Of a stretch of DNA of 64,000 nt, positions 22,725-34,524 are shown piece after piece. Below the pieces are notes generated by a model that was given only the letters and a program-made list of their open reading frames with translations, was not told where the DNA came from and did no database searches. The first letter of the stretch is position 1, and each line of letters opens with the position of its first letter. Source of the DNA: Voacanga thouarsii. Its lineage: Eukaryota; Streptophyta; Magnoliopsida; Gentianales; Apocynaceae. Where the stretch lies: assembly GCA_026120185.1 (NCBI GenBank), contig JANUWF010001190.1, positions 62,001-126,000 on the forward strand. The letters are read 5' to 3'. The translations under genes were made by a program, and so were the position numbers.

Positions 22725-25700
22725 TTATGCTACACCTACTGGCTGAGAAAGCACTTCCCTCTGAGTCTTGCACCTGTAAATTTGAAGAATTAAGAGGTCA
22801 GCTCCCTTGTAATGCAAGGATCATGTTTTATGGACTTCAGTTGATAAAATCTCTTTCTGCTCTTCTTATAGCTTTTCTCTACCGTCTTCAGATTAACTTA
22901 GCAGCTCTTCTTTTCTTTATTATTAATCTTATCTTTTTGACTCCGGGTGATGGGCCATGACCACGAGATCCAATATTATCATACTATTCTTGCCTAGGTC
23001 TTAAGCTATGTAAGTGAAGCAGTATCATTATCGTTTGGTGAAGTTCTTGTAGGTCAATTTATTTATGCTTTTCCAGAATAAATTGACACCAGGAAGCAGT
23101 AAGAGTTGATAGTGGAGAATTTTATCTGCTTTGACACATCCATCAAAACAATAGTAAACATTCCGTCATATTCAAGCACTAAGTAGTTACATGAACAATG
23201 CACAATCAAGCACCAGATCCTATACAAATCATGTACTACGCCAAATTCACAGACATAGAAATTGGAAAACCTGACAGAAGTTCCTAACATACTGACCTGT
23301 TACATTGGGATCGAGATGCATAGTTGTGATTGTTGCAATTAGTGCACATCCAATCACCCTGGCGCCACTGTTTTGCCCTGTTGAGTACAATGGTGAATGA
23401 GTTAGACAAGACTCCAAAAGGAGAGATCAGGTTTACTGCCTCATATTCAGTAAGTTTGTGCATGACATTGATGATTGGGGGATAACCAAATCTGTCTAAT
23501 TGCTTGAGGCAAAAAAGAATGGTTCAATTACATCAAGTCCTCAATTTCTGCCATGAAGAAAAAATATGATAAGAAAAGGTTTGACCATTTGCTGAATCTT
23601 GCTCTGAGTGTTTGGTGATGTTATATTGGAAAGAAGATGCCAAAAAATCGAAAAAGTGCTGAGCAGCAAAGAGGTCCACCGTCAGAAACTATACAGCAAG
23701 GACATCCAAATAAAAAAAATGTAGACAGTAAAAACCAAAGCTTAATTTGAGTCTGCACAAGACTGACATTATCTCCATCATATACAGTAGCAATGGGGGA
23801 AGGGAGAAAAAAAAAAAAAAAGCAATGTCTCTTTTACCCCTTGCCAAGAAGTGTAGGTACTGCAGAAATAGGTGGGGCCTGCAGGCTAACTTGAAAATTT
23901 GGAGCCACAGCTGAACTTCCACTCAGAAAGTTGGAGTATGTTATGTTTGGTTGATTGCTGATGGAGATCCCAGCAGGTTCAACACTTGGATAAGCTTGCT
24001 GAAGCCCAAACATCTGAAAGTTTAACCATCAGGAATAAAATAGTTCCGCAGAATAAAATGATTTTCACATATGAAGAAGTTAGTCTTAATTGCGCGTCAG
24101 AAAATGACGCCTTACCTGACCAGCATTCAGTCTCTTGTTATCCCATCCGTAAGCAAGTTCTTCAGAAGCTAGTCGTTTTGTTCCAAGAGCTTCAAAAACA
24201 GAGGAAGTACTGATAGTCAGATGTACACTCACACTATGGACCAAGAAAATATGCAAGTCTCAGACCAATAAAATTCTTTACAAAATGATTTGGCCAGCAT
24301 AAGTTTCTGATTGTTTTACTGGACCATTACAAAATTCTGACAAAATCCTTTTATTAGCATAGCATTGTTCCGGGAATTATAGCAGATATGCAGAAAGGAA
24401 ATGCCAAAACCACCACCCAGTGAACATAAACGGAGTTAGAACTGCAGATGTTCTCAATCTAGAAGAATGCAATGCACTAAATCCTGGACCAAGTGGCTAA
24501 AGAATGCAAGTCTAAGTAGGTTTTCTTGATATGTAAAGAGTAAGAGCACATCCTCATGGACCACGAGTCTTGACCAGAAAAGCAAGTGCAGCTAAGTGCA
24601 AACTATTTTCTCTGTATCTTTCTGTCATTTTTCATCTTCATTTACATGCCCATTTCCCATCCTCTGGCCAAAAACACTATGAAATATCTCAATAAATACA
24701 AAAGCCTGTTTGTCCAGGGGTAACATAAAATACGCATAATGCACATCCACAAACCTGTAATTGCTGTGTTGACAACTGAAGAAGGTGCAGCAGGTGGCAT
24801 TGAAGCATTGCACTTTTTGCACTATAGAAGTAAGATGGAGACATGAGAACCCTAACTCTTAACAGAACAACCAATTCAGGCATACTGTAGACTGGTTATA
24901 CCTGTGCACGAGAAGAATAGTTGTGAAAGCCACAACAGCAGATCCAGTCACCACTACGCCAACCTTTAGGAGCAGCAACAAGTTGATTTGCTTGGCCAGC
25001 AGGCACAACCCCAGAACTGTTGGTCCCACCCACAAGCCAACTGGGAGGAGGCTGGAGACCAAATTTATCAGCCCCAGCTAAAGACCAGTTAGAGCTCAAA
25101 GGTAGTGACTGTAGAGGAGCTCCATTTCCTAACCATCCAATACCCATTGTTGGTTCCAGCCCTCCTTGTGCCCTGGCAAAATAATTTGGATAAGTTGGGA
25201 GAGAAGCTCCAGGGATTGCAGTAGCTGGCATTGCTGCTATCTCCTTTGGTTGCCCACATTTTTTGCACTTTTCTCTTGATGCATAATTGTTGTTAGTGCA
25301 ACCTATTGATCCATTGCCACACACACACACACCCATAATGCAGCCAGGAAGCGGAAATATGCCAAGAATACGCACGCCAACCCGCCATCCATACCCAAAC
25401 ACATATACAAAAACATAAAAATAACTCAACCTAATGGAAATCAAGTTACTAAAGACAATGAAAGAGAAAGTAAGAACAAAATACTAAACAAACAAGATAG
25501 ATACAATCATAGAGTAAGTTATAACCACCAGAAAACATAATTATTATTGTCAACTAAATACCACCAATCAGTTTCAAATACATTAATTATCAACACGATG
25601 TATCTGCTTTTACAACCAAAAACGAGACCTCTGAAGGTTAAGCTCATTGTCAATTAAAGACCACTGAACCTCTTTGATACTTCATTTTTAAATTTTCTAA

Positions 25701-26751
25701 CAGTCAGTACAAGTACGGTTTGCTAAAACAATTGCATTGAGTAATCAGATCTGTAAATTTCTAAGAAGAATGAATAAACTGTTACAACCCGTTGCACTAT
25801 TTATATAGACATTTCTGTAAACCAAATCCCTCAGAGATTACTAGCAGAATAAATGGCATATTCATTGAAGATGGTCTCAGATTCCAGTCATAGAAAGCCC
25901 CACTCCTCACTCAGTTTCTCTTTCTGGACTTCAGGTTTAACCTAAGGAATGAATTTCTTGACACATACATCTAAAAAGAAGATCAAAGGACACAAGATTA
26001 ATAAGACACTCCTGTCATATTCAGGGAAGAAAATACGGAAAAATAATCACTTTTATTAACGGGACTGAACCTATATCCAATCTACTTTTCCATTTCCAAT
26101 AGAACAACAATGATGTCCAGAGAAAAGATGCCGACTTTCTGAAAGAAAATCAAAGGAAGGAAGCATTAGTTAACCGATACAGAGGAACATTAGGATGGGC
26201 AGAGGCGGGGAAGGAGCTCGGTGGCTAGACTAGCACATTGAAGCAGGTACATACCAAAGGCAGCAATTGCAAGAAGTAACTTGATTTCGACCACAACCAA
26301 GATTCTAAGCTCATACATTTAGCTGCAAAACTCTGTTAGTATTTGCCAGAAACCAAGCATAATCAGCACTAAATTGAGAGCTACCAGTATCAAGATAACC
26401 ACAAAGAACAAAATAAGCAAGACTTTTCCTTTTTCCTTTCAATTTTTTGGTTCAGGAACAATTGAACAAGCAAGCATAAGGAATCACGAAAACCAGAAAT
26501 GGGAAAATAGTTACTATGTGTAAGTCAAATAGCGTTTTTCATGGCAATATGAATCAAATAAAAGTACCGGTGCAGATCCAATCGCCGATACGGGGAAGCC
26601 ATTTGGAATCGGCAGGGGTTTTGTTGTCGACGAGGAGGCGGGGCTGCTTACATCTGTTGCAGAAGCATCTGAAAGCGTAGTTCCTATTGCCGCAACCGCT
26701 GCACTGCCAATCTCCTTCCCTTCCTCCTCCTCCTCCGCCACTTTCCGCCAT
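22725..26751 (-). CDS. RanBP2-type zinc-finger protein with four fingers, seven exons
   Basis: Minus-strand exons are 26751-26568, 25302-24902, 24821-24755, 24189-24116, 24013-23838, 23377-23297 and 22773-22725. Phases join through GT-AG introns to 343 residues. Four RanBP2-type fingers are visible: GDWQCSGCGNRNYAFRCFC near residue 13, GDWICTGCTNNNYASREKC near 56, GDWICCCGFHNYSSRAQC near 180 and GDWMCTNCNNHNYASRSQC near 305. Each ends in a CxxC pair. Finger 3 has only one residue between its first two cysteines. Finger cysteines are split across exon borders, which supports the splice sites. Related proteins (ZRANB2 and plant homologues such as At1g67325) bind single-stranded RNA, often GGU motifs, and affect splicing. 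A nuclear RNA-binding role is inferred. The linker is Gly/Pro/Ser-rich. Intron 1 is about 1.3 kb and could hide an alternative exon. Confidence 0.85.
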
Positions 26752-27566
26752 CTATATGCCTCTTTCTTGTTTCCTCTTCCTCTTTGTTTTTGCCGGGCAA
26801 GAGATAGCAGAACTAGAAGAAATACATCAGCACCTCATACGCTCTCTATATCTACGAGGTGGATCTCCCGTCTAATCTTTATTTTTAATAATTTTTTATT
26901 ACATTCAATAATTCTTATTTTAAATATATAAATAATTTAATTTTTTAAAATAGCATATTTTACAATTAAACCTCTTTTAATTTAGATCGAATAATCTAGA
27001 GAATTAATGTAAAAAAATAAAAAAATTTTAAAGTAAAATATAAATTTTCAATTATTTTTATTTTTTTACTCTTTTTTTTTATCTTTTCAAAATTGCAATG
27101 AATATAAATTAAAATAATAAATTTGTCCCTAAAGAGTTTGTTCTTTTTTGTACATTAATTGAGATCAAATATAAATATCTCTGTAAGAAAAAAGGAACAA
27201 AATAATTTAATTAAAAATTTAAAAATCATTAAAAGATAAGATTGGTCGAATCAATTTTAAAAAACTTTTAAAATTAACTTGCCTTAAAATTTGACACGAA
27301 TTTCATAAGGGGAAAAAAAATAAAAAAAGGATGGTCACGAATTAAAAAGGGTTGACTGGACTCTACCAGTCCCGTGTCAGAAGAAAAGAATAGAGTGCCC
27401 GGTAGTAAGTAAAAGAATATAGCAGAGGGAAATAGTGGCGTACGGACGTGGGGAAAGAAAAGTGCTGGTGAATCAAGATTTTGGGGATAGTAAAACGGGG
27501 AGGGGAGAGGGTAAAAACAGGAGAAAGCTTCTCGTTAAGTGCCCTAGCAATCACAAAAGCTTGCTA
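26752..27566. promoter_or_regulatory. upstream region of the zinc-finger gene
   Basis: AT-rich DNA with no coding potential. The first 120 bases upstream of the start codon read on the minus strand as a likely 5' leader. No clear promoter element was recognised. Confidence 0.35.
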
Positions 27567-27880
27567 CTTCTTTCGTTTTTATTTATATGCTATAATTAAT
27601 TATTTTATATAATTTAAAAAAATAATTAGTTTTTTAAATTTATATAATTTATTTATACATTCTAAAAATACACTTAAATTTAATATTCTCCATAACTATT
27701 TTTTTACTTTGTTTGCTCAACCATTTCTCTAAAATTATTACACTTTTATTTTTCAAAACTATTTTATATAAGAGTATAGCAGTAACATTTATATTAATGT
27801 CACCTAAATTTCTTCAATGTGACAGATAAAAAGAGATATAATTTTTTTTAATTATGACAGATAAATAGGGACGGATGAAG
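27567..27880. mobile_element. Stowaway-like MITE
   Basis: TA flanks both ends (27565-27566 and 27881-27882). The left end ACTTCTTTCGTTTTTATTTA pairs with the right end, which reads ACTTCATCCGTCCCTATTTA from the opposite strand, a good imperfect inverted repeat. The interior is AT-rich and non-coding. Confidence 0.6.
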
Positions 27881-28187
27881 TAATATTTATTTATTTACTA
27901 GTATGATACCTTTAAATTATTGGAATAATTTGTATTAAGTTATTTTGTAAATGAGAATCTTTAATTCCATTTGTAATATGAATATTGCCACGTGCCATAT
28001 ACTTTGTTAACTTTATATATATTTTTTAATTATGATTGTGATAAAAATCAACATTTGATTCGATAGTAAGATAGAATTTTATTTTTATTAACCATAAAGA
28101 TTAGTAATTGGATTTGTAGATTAATAAAAATTATATATCTTAAAAAGAAAATGTTAGTTGTCAAAATTTAAAGTAAAAATTATTTTT

Positions 28188-28392
28188 TGGATATCTCTAA
28201 ATAAAGCGGTAAATATTTAAATTAAAAAAAATATGATTACCTTCCTGAATTTCCTTTTACCATTTTTTTAGGTGGAATGTATTTGTTTTTTATCTAGATA
28301 CAATGAAGAAATTAAATGCCAGTTTCACTTTTAAGAAATATATTTTGAAGATTAATTAGGGATATCTCCAAATAAAGATGTAACTATTTAAA

Positions 28393-28441
<49 letters not shown>

Positions 28442-28557
28442 ACATTCCTGAATTTCCCTTTACCATTTTCTTTAGGTGAAATATATTTATTTTTATCCAA
28501 ATATAATGAAGAAATTAAATGTCAGTTCCACCTTTAAGAGAAATATTTTGAAGATTA
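28188..28557 (+). repeat. tandem duplication of about 180 bp with an AT microsatellite in the second copy
   Basis: Unit 1 (28188-28352) and unit 2 (28359-28557) share GGATATCTC, AATAAAG, TTCCTGAATTTCC, TTTACCATTTT, ATGAAGAAATTAAATG and TTTTGAAGATTAATT in the same order. Unit 2 contains a TA run at about 28396-28438 that unit 1 lacks. The pair lies just upstream of Copia element E1. Confidence 0.7.
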
Positions 28558-28694
28558 ATTGAGATCTATTCCTAAATATCACATGTCTGTTATAAAAAAA
28601 ATTTAGAGCCCATCAATTACTTTAACTTGAGGCTACCACACCCAGAGAGAGAGTGAGAGGGGATTACTCATATCTCATTAATTAAATAGTATTA

Positions 28695-29050
28695 TGTTAT
28701 GAATTATTGGAATCTCCATTAATTAGTGGAGGCTCCACTAATTATGGATTTATGTGAATTATTAGAAGATTTTTATGGATGTCCACCATTTAGTGGAGAC
28801 ACCATTAATTGAAGATGATGTATGCCATGATGTATTTCACTAATTAGAGCTCTATAAATAGAGCTATTCTCTAAGCTTGTAATACACCATCATTTGTGAA
28901 AGAAAGATTAGTGAAAGAAAGATTAGAGAAAGAATTGTGAGAGAAAGAAAGAGAGAAGTTTGAAGAGAAATTCTTGTGCAAAGAATAGTTAAAATTTTCT
29001 TAGTGTGTAGTGTGTAGATTTTATTCTAACACTACCCTAATTTTATAACA
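28695..29050 (+). repeat. 5' LTR of E1
   Basis: It is 356 bp with TG...CA ends within a TGTTAT/ATAACA short inverted repeat. It carries a TATA-type palindrome AGCTCTATAAATAGAGCT at 28848-28865 that should drive the element's transcript. A purine-rich GAAAGAAAGA segment follows and probably forms the R/U5 leader. Confidence 0.93.
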
Positions 29051-29097
29051 CGTTATCAGCACGAGTCTCTACCGGTACAAAAGCCAGAAGACTAAGC

Positions 29098-30167
29098 ATG
29101 AGTTTCTGCCGTTACCAAAACCAGAAGACAAGTACGCATTTATTGATCTCTATGGCTAACATCGCGAAACTCGAATTTGTAGCCCTTGATATTTCTGGAA
29201 CAAATTATATGTCATGGGTTTTCGATGCAGAAATGCATCTAAATGTCGAAGGCCTTAATGAAACTATTCAAGCAAATAATAGTGCATCTGCACAACACAA
29301 GGCTAAAGCTTTGATTTTTATTCGTCGTCATCTCGATGAAAATTTGAAAATGGAATATCTTACCGAAAAAGATCCATATGGCCTATGGGTAAATTTAAAA
29401 GAAAGATTTGACCACCTGAAGATGGTCGTACTACCTACTGCACGGTATGAATGGTTGCACCCGAGGTTGCAAGATTTTAAAACCGTGAATGAATATAGCT
29501 CCGCAATGTATAAAATTACATCTCAATTAAAATTATGCGGAGAAAAAGTGACTGATGAAGATATGTTGGAGAAGACATTCTCCACCTTTCATGCCTCGAA
29601 TATTGTCCTGCAAGCAACAATATCGAGAAAAGGGGTATACAAAATTTACGATTTAATTATCGCCCTCCTCATTACGAGAGAAAAATAATGAGTTATTATT
29701 GAGAAATCATGAAGCCGGACCAACCGGCTCTACAAAGACTCCTGAAGTGAATGTTGTTGGCTCCAACGTAAGCCATCGTTATAGTCGTGGTCGTGGCCGT
29801 GGTCGTGGTTATGGTCGTAGTCACGCTCGATATTTCCCTTATCACAATTATAATCAAATCGTGAGAAATACTGCCACCGAAGTGGAACAGAAAAGATCAA
29901 AAGGGAAAAGAAAAAGAAATTGAAGAAAAGCATGAGGATATATGTTATAGATGTGGCATGAAAGGTCATTGGTCACGAAACTGTCGTACGGCTAAGCATT
30001 TAGTTGAATTGTATCAAGCTTCATTGAAAAATAAAAATGTGGAAGCAAATTTTTCTCAACATCCAATAAATAATGTTGAGGATGACGATAGTGATCCTGA
30101 AGATCTTAATATCAATATTACACATATGGATGTATCGGATTTTTTGAACACCCGGACGGTAGGATAG
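29098..30167 (+). pseudogene. E1 gag, frameshifted
   Basis: The first frame (29098-29688) is a UBN2-type Copia gag. A single-base loss in an A run near 29684 ends it early. Coding similarity continues at 29699-29923 in another frame with an Arg/Gly-rich stretch. After a second shift it continues at 29925-30167, which holds the CCHC zinc knuckle (29943-29984; Cys-x2-Cys-x4-His-x4-Cys). Gag would coat the RNA in virus-like particles. The three-piece frame cannot give full-length protein. Confidence 0.85.
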
Positions 30168-30297
30168 ACCATTTAATTGGTGATGGCAAGTGTCCAAAAG
30201 AACTAAAGCCTTACCTCGATATTTTTGTATTTTCATTTTCATTCTATTCTAATAATATTTACGTTTACATATATATATTTGTGTTCGGATGATCTGT

Positions 30298-31400
30298 TAT
30301 TAATGATGATGTATGCATTATTGATAGTGGAACTACACACACCATACTAAAAAATGAGAAATATTTTTCTGATCTCAAAATGGGAGAAATAAATATTTAT
30401 ACAATAAACGGTAGTGCAAATGTAATTGAGGGCTCCGGAAGAGTTAGTATATTGTTGCCTAAAGGAACAACAATTATTATTGATAAGGCACTATTTTCCT
30501 CAAAATCCAGAAGAAATTTATTGAGTTTTAAAGATATCCGCAGAAATGGGTATCATGTTGAAACAAATGAGGAAAATGGGATTGAGCATCTTTTTATTAC
30601 TCAAATGCATTTGGGTAAGAAATCGGTATTAGAAAAACTGCCGTCTTTTTCTACTGGTCTATATTTTGTAAAAATACGTACAATTGAAATTCATCATCTA
30701 GTAAATCGAAGTTTATCGATCATATTACTTTTAGCATTTGGCATGACCGGTTGGGTCATCCGGGATCTACCATGATGAGAAGAATCATTGAGAATACACA
30801 TGGTCATCCTTTAAAAAATAAAAGGATATTAACATCAGAAAAATTCGCATGTACTCGCATGTTCCCTAGGAAAATTAATTGTTAAACCATCACCGAGTAA
30901 AAGTAGGAGCTGAAAGTCCTACATTTCTCGAACAGATTCACGGAGATATTTGTGGACCTATTGATCCACCATGTGGACCGTTCAAATATTTTATGGTCTT
31001 AATTGATGCATCATCCCGATGGTCACATGTATGTTTATTATCTACTCGCAACCTGGCGTTTGCGAGATTACTTGCTCAAATAATTAAATTACGAGCACAA
31101 TTTCCGGACCATCACATTAAAAATATCCGTTTGGATAATGTTCGGTGAATTTTCATCACATGCTTTTGATGCATATTGCATGTCAATTGGGATTAATGTT
31201 GAACATCCTGTAGCTCATGTTCACACACGTAATGGTCTTGTCGAATCTTTAATTAAACGATTACAATTAATTGCTAGACCATTATTAATGAAAACAAATC
31301 TCCCAACATCTGCACTGGGGACATGCTATTCTACATGCTTGCAACACTTGTACGTATAAGACCAGTTAGTTATCATAAATTCTCTCCTTTGCAATTGGCT
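30298..31400 (+). pseudogene. E1 protease and integrase region, broken
   Basis: The aspartic protease motif DSGTTHT lies near 30320-30342. The integrase HHCC zinc region lies around 30735-30860 and the DDE core follows at 30879-31359. Core signatures are HGDICGPI (first Asp), IRLDN (second Asp) and NGLVESLIKR (Glu). Stops and frame changes near 30774, 30860 and 31146 interrupt the frame, so no active integrase is encoded. Confidence 0.8.
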
Positions 31401-33870
31401 TTTGGGTCGAACCAAATATTGCTCATTTAAGAATTTTTGGGTGTCTTGTATATATTCCAATTGCACCAAACCAACGTACAAAGATGGGTCCTCAAAGAAG
31501 AAAGGGGATATACGTTGGATATGATTCTCCTCTATTATCGTGTATGTTGAACCCCCGACAGGAGATGTATTCACGAGTAAGATTTGCTTGATTGTCATTT
31601 TGATGAATCATTATTCCCTAAATTAGGGGGAGAACCCAAACAAGTATAAAAAGGATCTTGATTGGACAACATCATTAAATTATCTTGATCCGCGCACAAG
31701 CGCATGTGAACTTGAAGTTCAAAAGATAATTCATTTGCAAAGCATTGCAAATCAAATGCCGACGCTTTTGTTGACTCCGGAAGAGTTACAAAATCGCATA
31801 TTCTAGCTATAAATGCTCCTATTCGAATTGAAGTTCCAAGCAGAACAAAATATTATACCTATAGTCGCTGAGTCAAAAACACGCCGTAAGCGTGGCCGAC
31901 CTCTTGGTTCTAAAGATAAAAATCCTCGAAAGAAAAGAGGATTAAATGATCCGAAGATCATATTGAAGAAAAGAATGATAAAGACCAAGAGAGGATCGAT
32001 GACAAAGAACCGAAGTTGATGAAAGTAACACTGAAATTTCTATCAATTATACCACTTCCGTAGAAGTTGGAATCGGATAGAAACTGTTATTGATAATATA
32101 TTTGCATACAATATATCTCTTGATGTTACACAGGATAATGATAATCCCGAACCAATATCGCTTGATGAATGTCGGCATAGAAAAGATTGGCTGCAATGGA
32201 AAGATGCGATTCAATCGGAGTTAAATGCACCGGCAAAACGTGAAGTCTTCGGACCTGCAGTCCGAACACCGTAAGGTATAAAACCCGTTGGCTACAAATG
32301 GATATTTGTGCGAAAGCGCAATGAAAAGAGTGAAATCGTTCGATATAAAGCACGATTAGTAGCCCAAGGTTTTTCACAAAGACCAGGTATTGATTATGAT
32401 GAAACTTATTCTCCTGTTGTTGATGCTATTACACTCCGATATCTTATCGGTTTGGCAAGTACATGAAAAGATAGATATGCGCCTATTAGATGTTGTCACT
32501 CGCTACTTGTATGGAAATTTAGAAAATGATGTTTACATGAAAATCCTCGAAGGATTTCATATGCTCGAAGCATATAAACATTATCCTCGTGAAAATTACT
32601 CCATCAAGTTGCGTAAATCATTATATGGCCTGAAGCAATCAGGCGCATGTGGTTCACACGTCTTAGTGAATATTTATTGAAAGCGGGATTTAAAAATGAC
32701 CAGGTATGTCCATGCGTTTTTATTAAGAAATCTGGTTCTAAATTTGTGATATTAGCTATATATGTTGATGATATTAATCTTATTGGAACTCCTGAAGAGC
32801 TCCAAGAAACAATTGATTATTTAAAAAGAGAATTCGAAATCAAGGATTTTGGTAAAACCAAATTTTGCCTTGGTTTACAAATTGAACATTTGGAGAGTGG
32901 AACATTTATTCATCAATCAACATATACAGACAAAAGTGCTAAAAAGATTTTACATGGACAAAGCACATCCATTGAGTATTCCAATGATCGTCCGATCATT
33001 AAATGTGGATAAAGATCCTTTCCGACCTCAAGAAAATGATGAAGAACTCCTTGGTCCTCGAAGTACCATATCTCGAGTGCAATTGGTGCATTGATGTATC
33101 TTGCTAATAATACACGACTCGATATTGCTTTTGCTTGTCAATTTATTAGCAAGATTTAGTTATTCACCAACACGACGACATTGGAATGGAATTAAACAAG
33201 TCCTTCGATATCTCCAAGGTACAATTGATCTCGGATTATTTTATTCAAATAAAACCAGTCCAACATTGATAGGTTATGCAGATGCTGGTTATTTATCTGA
33301 TCCACATAAAGCACGTTCTCAAACGGGCTATATATTTACATGTGGAAATACTGCTATATCATGGCGTTCTACGAAACAATCTATAGCAGCCTACTTCTTC
33401 AAATCATGCTTGAAATTATAGCCATTCATGAAGCAAGTCGAGAATGTGTATGGCTAAGATCCATGATTCATTATATCCGAGAAAGTTGTGGATTATCATC
33501 AATCAAATGTATTCCAACTCCTCTTTATGAAGACAATGCAGCTTGCATAACTCAATTACGAGGAGGATATATTAAAGGAGATCGGACAAAACATATTTCA
33601 CCAAAATTCTTCTTTACTCATGAACTCCAGAAGAAAGGTGAAATTGATGTGCTACAAATTCGGTCATGTGATAACCTCGCAGATATTTTCACGAAGACTT
33701 TACCGATCGCAACATTTGAAAAGTTGAGATATAAAATCGGTATGCGTCGGTTTAAAGATTTAAAGGAATCATCTCATCGTGGGAGTAATAAATGGACATA
33801 TAGAATAGTGTACTCTTTTTCCTTCACTAGATTTTTTTCCCACTCGGGTTTTTATCTAGTAAGGTTTTAA
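31400..33870 (+). pseudogene. E1 reverse transcriptase and RNase H region, broken
   Basis: RT similarity runs from about 32160 to 33060, with the catalytic AIYVDDINLIGT motif near 32755-32790. RNase H follows to 33870, including GYADAGYLSDPHKARSQTGY near 33270-33330 and a C-terminal ADIFTKTLP. At least four frame breaks are visible (near 32460, 32640, 33010 and 33140). A basic RKRGRPLGSKD stretch near 31890 is the usual spacer between integrase and RT. The segment 33219-33386 is absent from E2 and E3. Confidence 0.85.
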
Positions 33871-33911
33871 CGAGGCATATTCTTTATGTATGGATGGACA
33901 TCCAAGGGGAG

Positions 33912-34267
33912 TGTTATGAATTATTGGAATCTCCATTAATTAGTGGAGGCTCCACTAATTATGGATTTATGTGAATTATTAGAAGATTTTTATGGATGTC
34001 CACCATTTAGTGGAGACACCATTAATTGAAGATGATGTATGCCATGATGTATTTCACTAATTAGAGCTCTATAAATAGAGTTATTCTCTAAGCTTGTAAT
34101 ACACCATCATTTGTGAAAGAAAGATTAGTGAAAGAAAGATTAGAGAAAGAATTGTGAGAGAAAGAAAGAGAGAAGTTTGAAGAGAAATTCTTGTGCAAAG
34201 AATAGTTAAAATTTTCTTAGTGTGTAGTGTGTAGATTTTATTCTAACACTACCCTAATTTTATAACA
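33912..34267 (+). repeat. 3' LTR of E1
   Basis: It matches the 5' LTR at all but one position by eye. The single change (T at 34081) breaks the palindrome around the TATA motif seen in the 5' LTR. The TATTA target duplication follows directly. Confidence 0.93.
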
Positions 34268-34524
34268 TATTAGAATTATTCGCCATTACTTTTTTATATA
34301 TATATGGAACAATTTGGATAGTAATTAACATTGACAAAGTGGGTCGGGTCGGTCGTCAATCTACATCTCGGTCTAGTAATCAGTTCAGCCAGCCATCTAT
34401 GTCAAGCCCGAAAAAAAAATTTTAGTCCGGCACAGGCCAACCCAGCTAGACTCACGAACTGCCAATGGTGTGTCAGTCAAAATTTAGCTTTGTGATTTTT
34501 TTTTTACATTTTTACCCCAACGGT

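Larger units (their letters stand above)
28695..34267 (+). mobile_element. Copia LTR retrotransposon E1, complete structure, coding-dead, very young
   Basis: Direct terminal repeats at 28695-29050 and 33912-34267 start with TGTTAT and end with ATAACA. A perfect 5-bp target duplication TATTA lies at 28690-28694 and 34268-34272. The order gag, protease, integrase, reverse transcriptase, RNase H defines Copia. A polypurine tract AAGGGGAG (33904-33911) adjoins the 3' LTR. Sequence after the 5' LTR (CGTTATCAGCACGAG) sits where the tRNA primer site should be. By eye the two 356-bp LTRs differ at one position (C at 28864, T at 34081). The coding region is broken by several frameshifts and stops, so the element cannot encode its own machinery in present form. 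Confidence 0.93.

Noticed and set aside
24896..25444. 182-codon continuous frame as a separate gene
   Set aside because: Its second half is exon 2 of the zinc-finger gene. The first part is intron with a GT repeat and has no ATG context.
28396..28438. CRISPR-like or satellite array near the TA repeat
   Set aside because: This is a simple TA microsatellite inside a two-unit duplication. No regularly spaced repeats occur anywhere in the window.
29098..33870. E1 as an autonomous retrotransposon
   Set aside because: Several frameshifts and stops interrupt gag, integrase, RT and RNase H.
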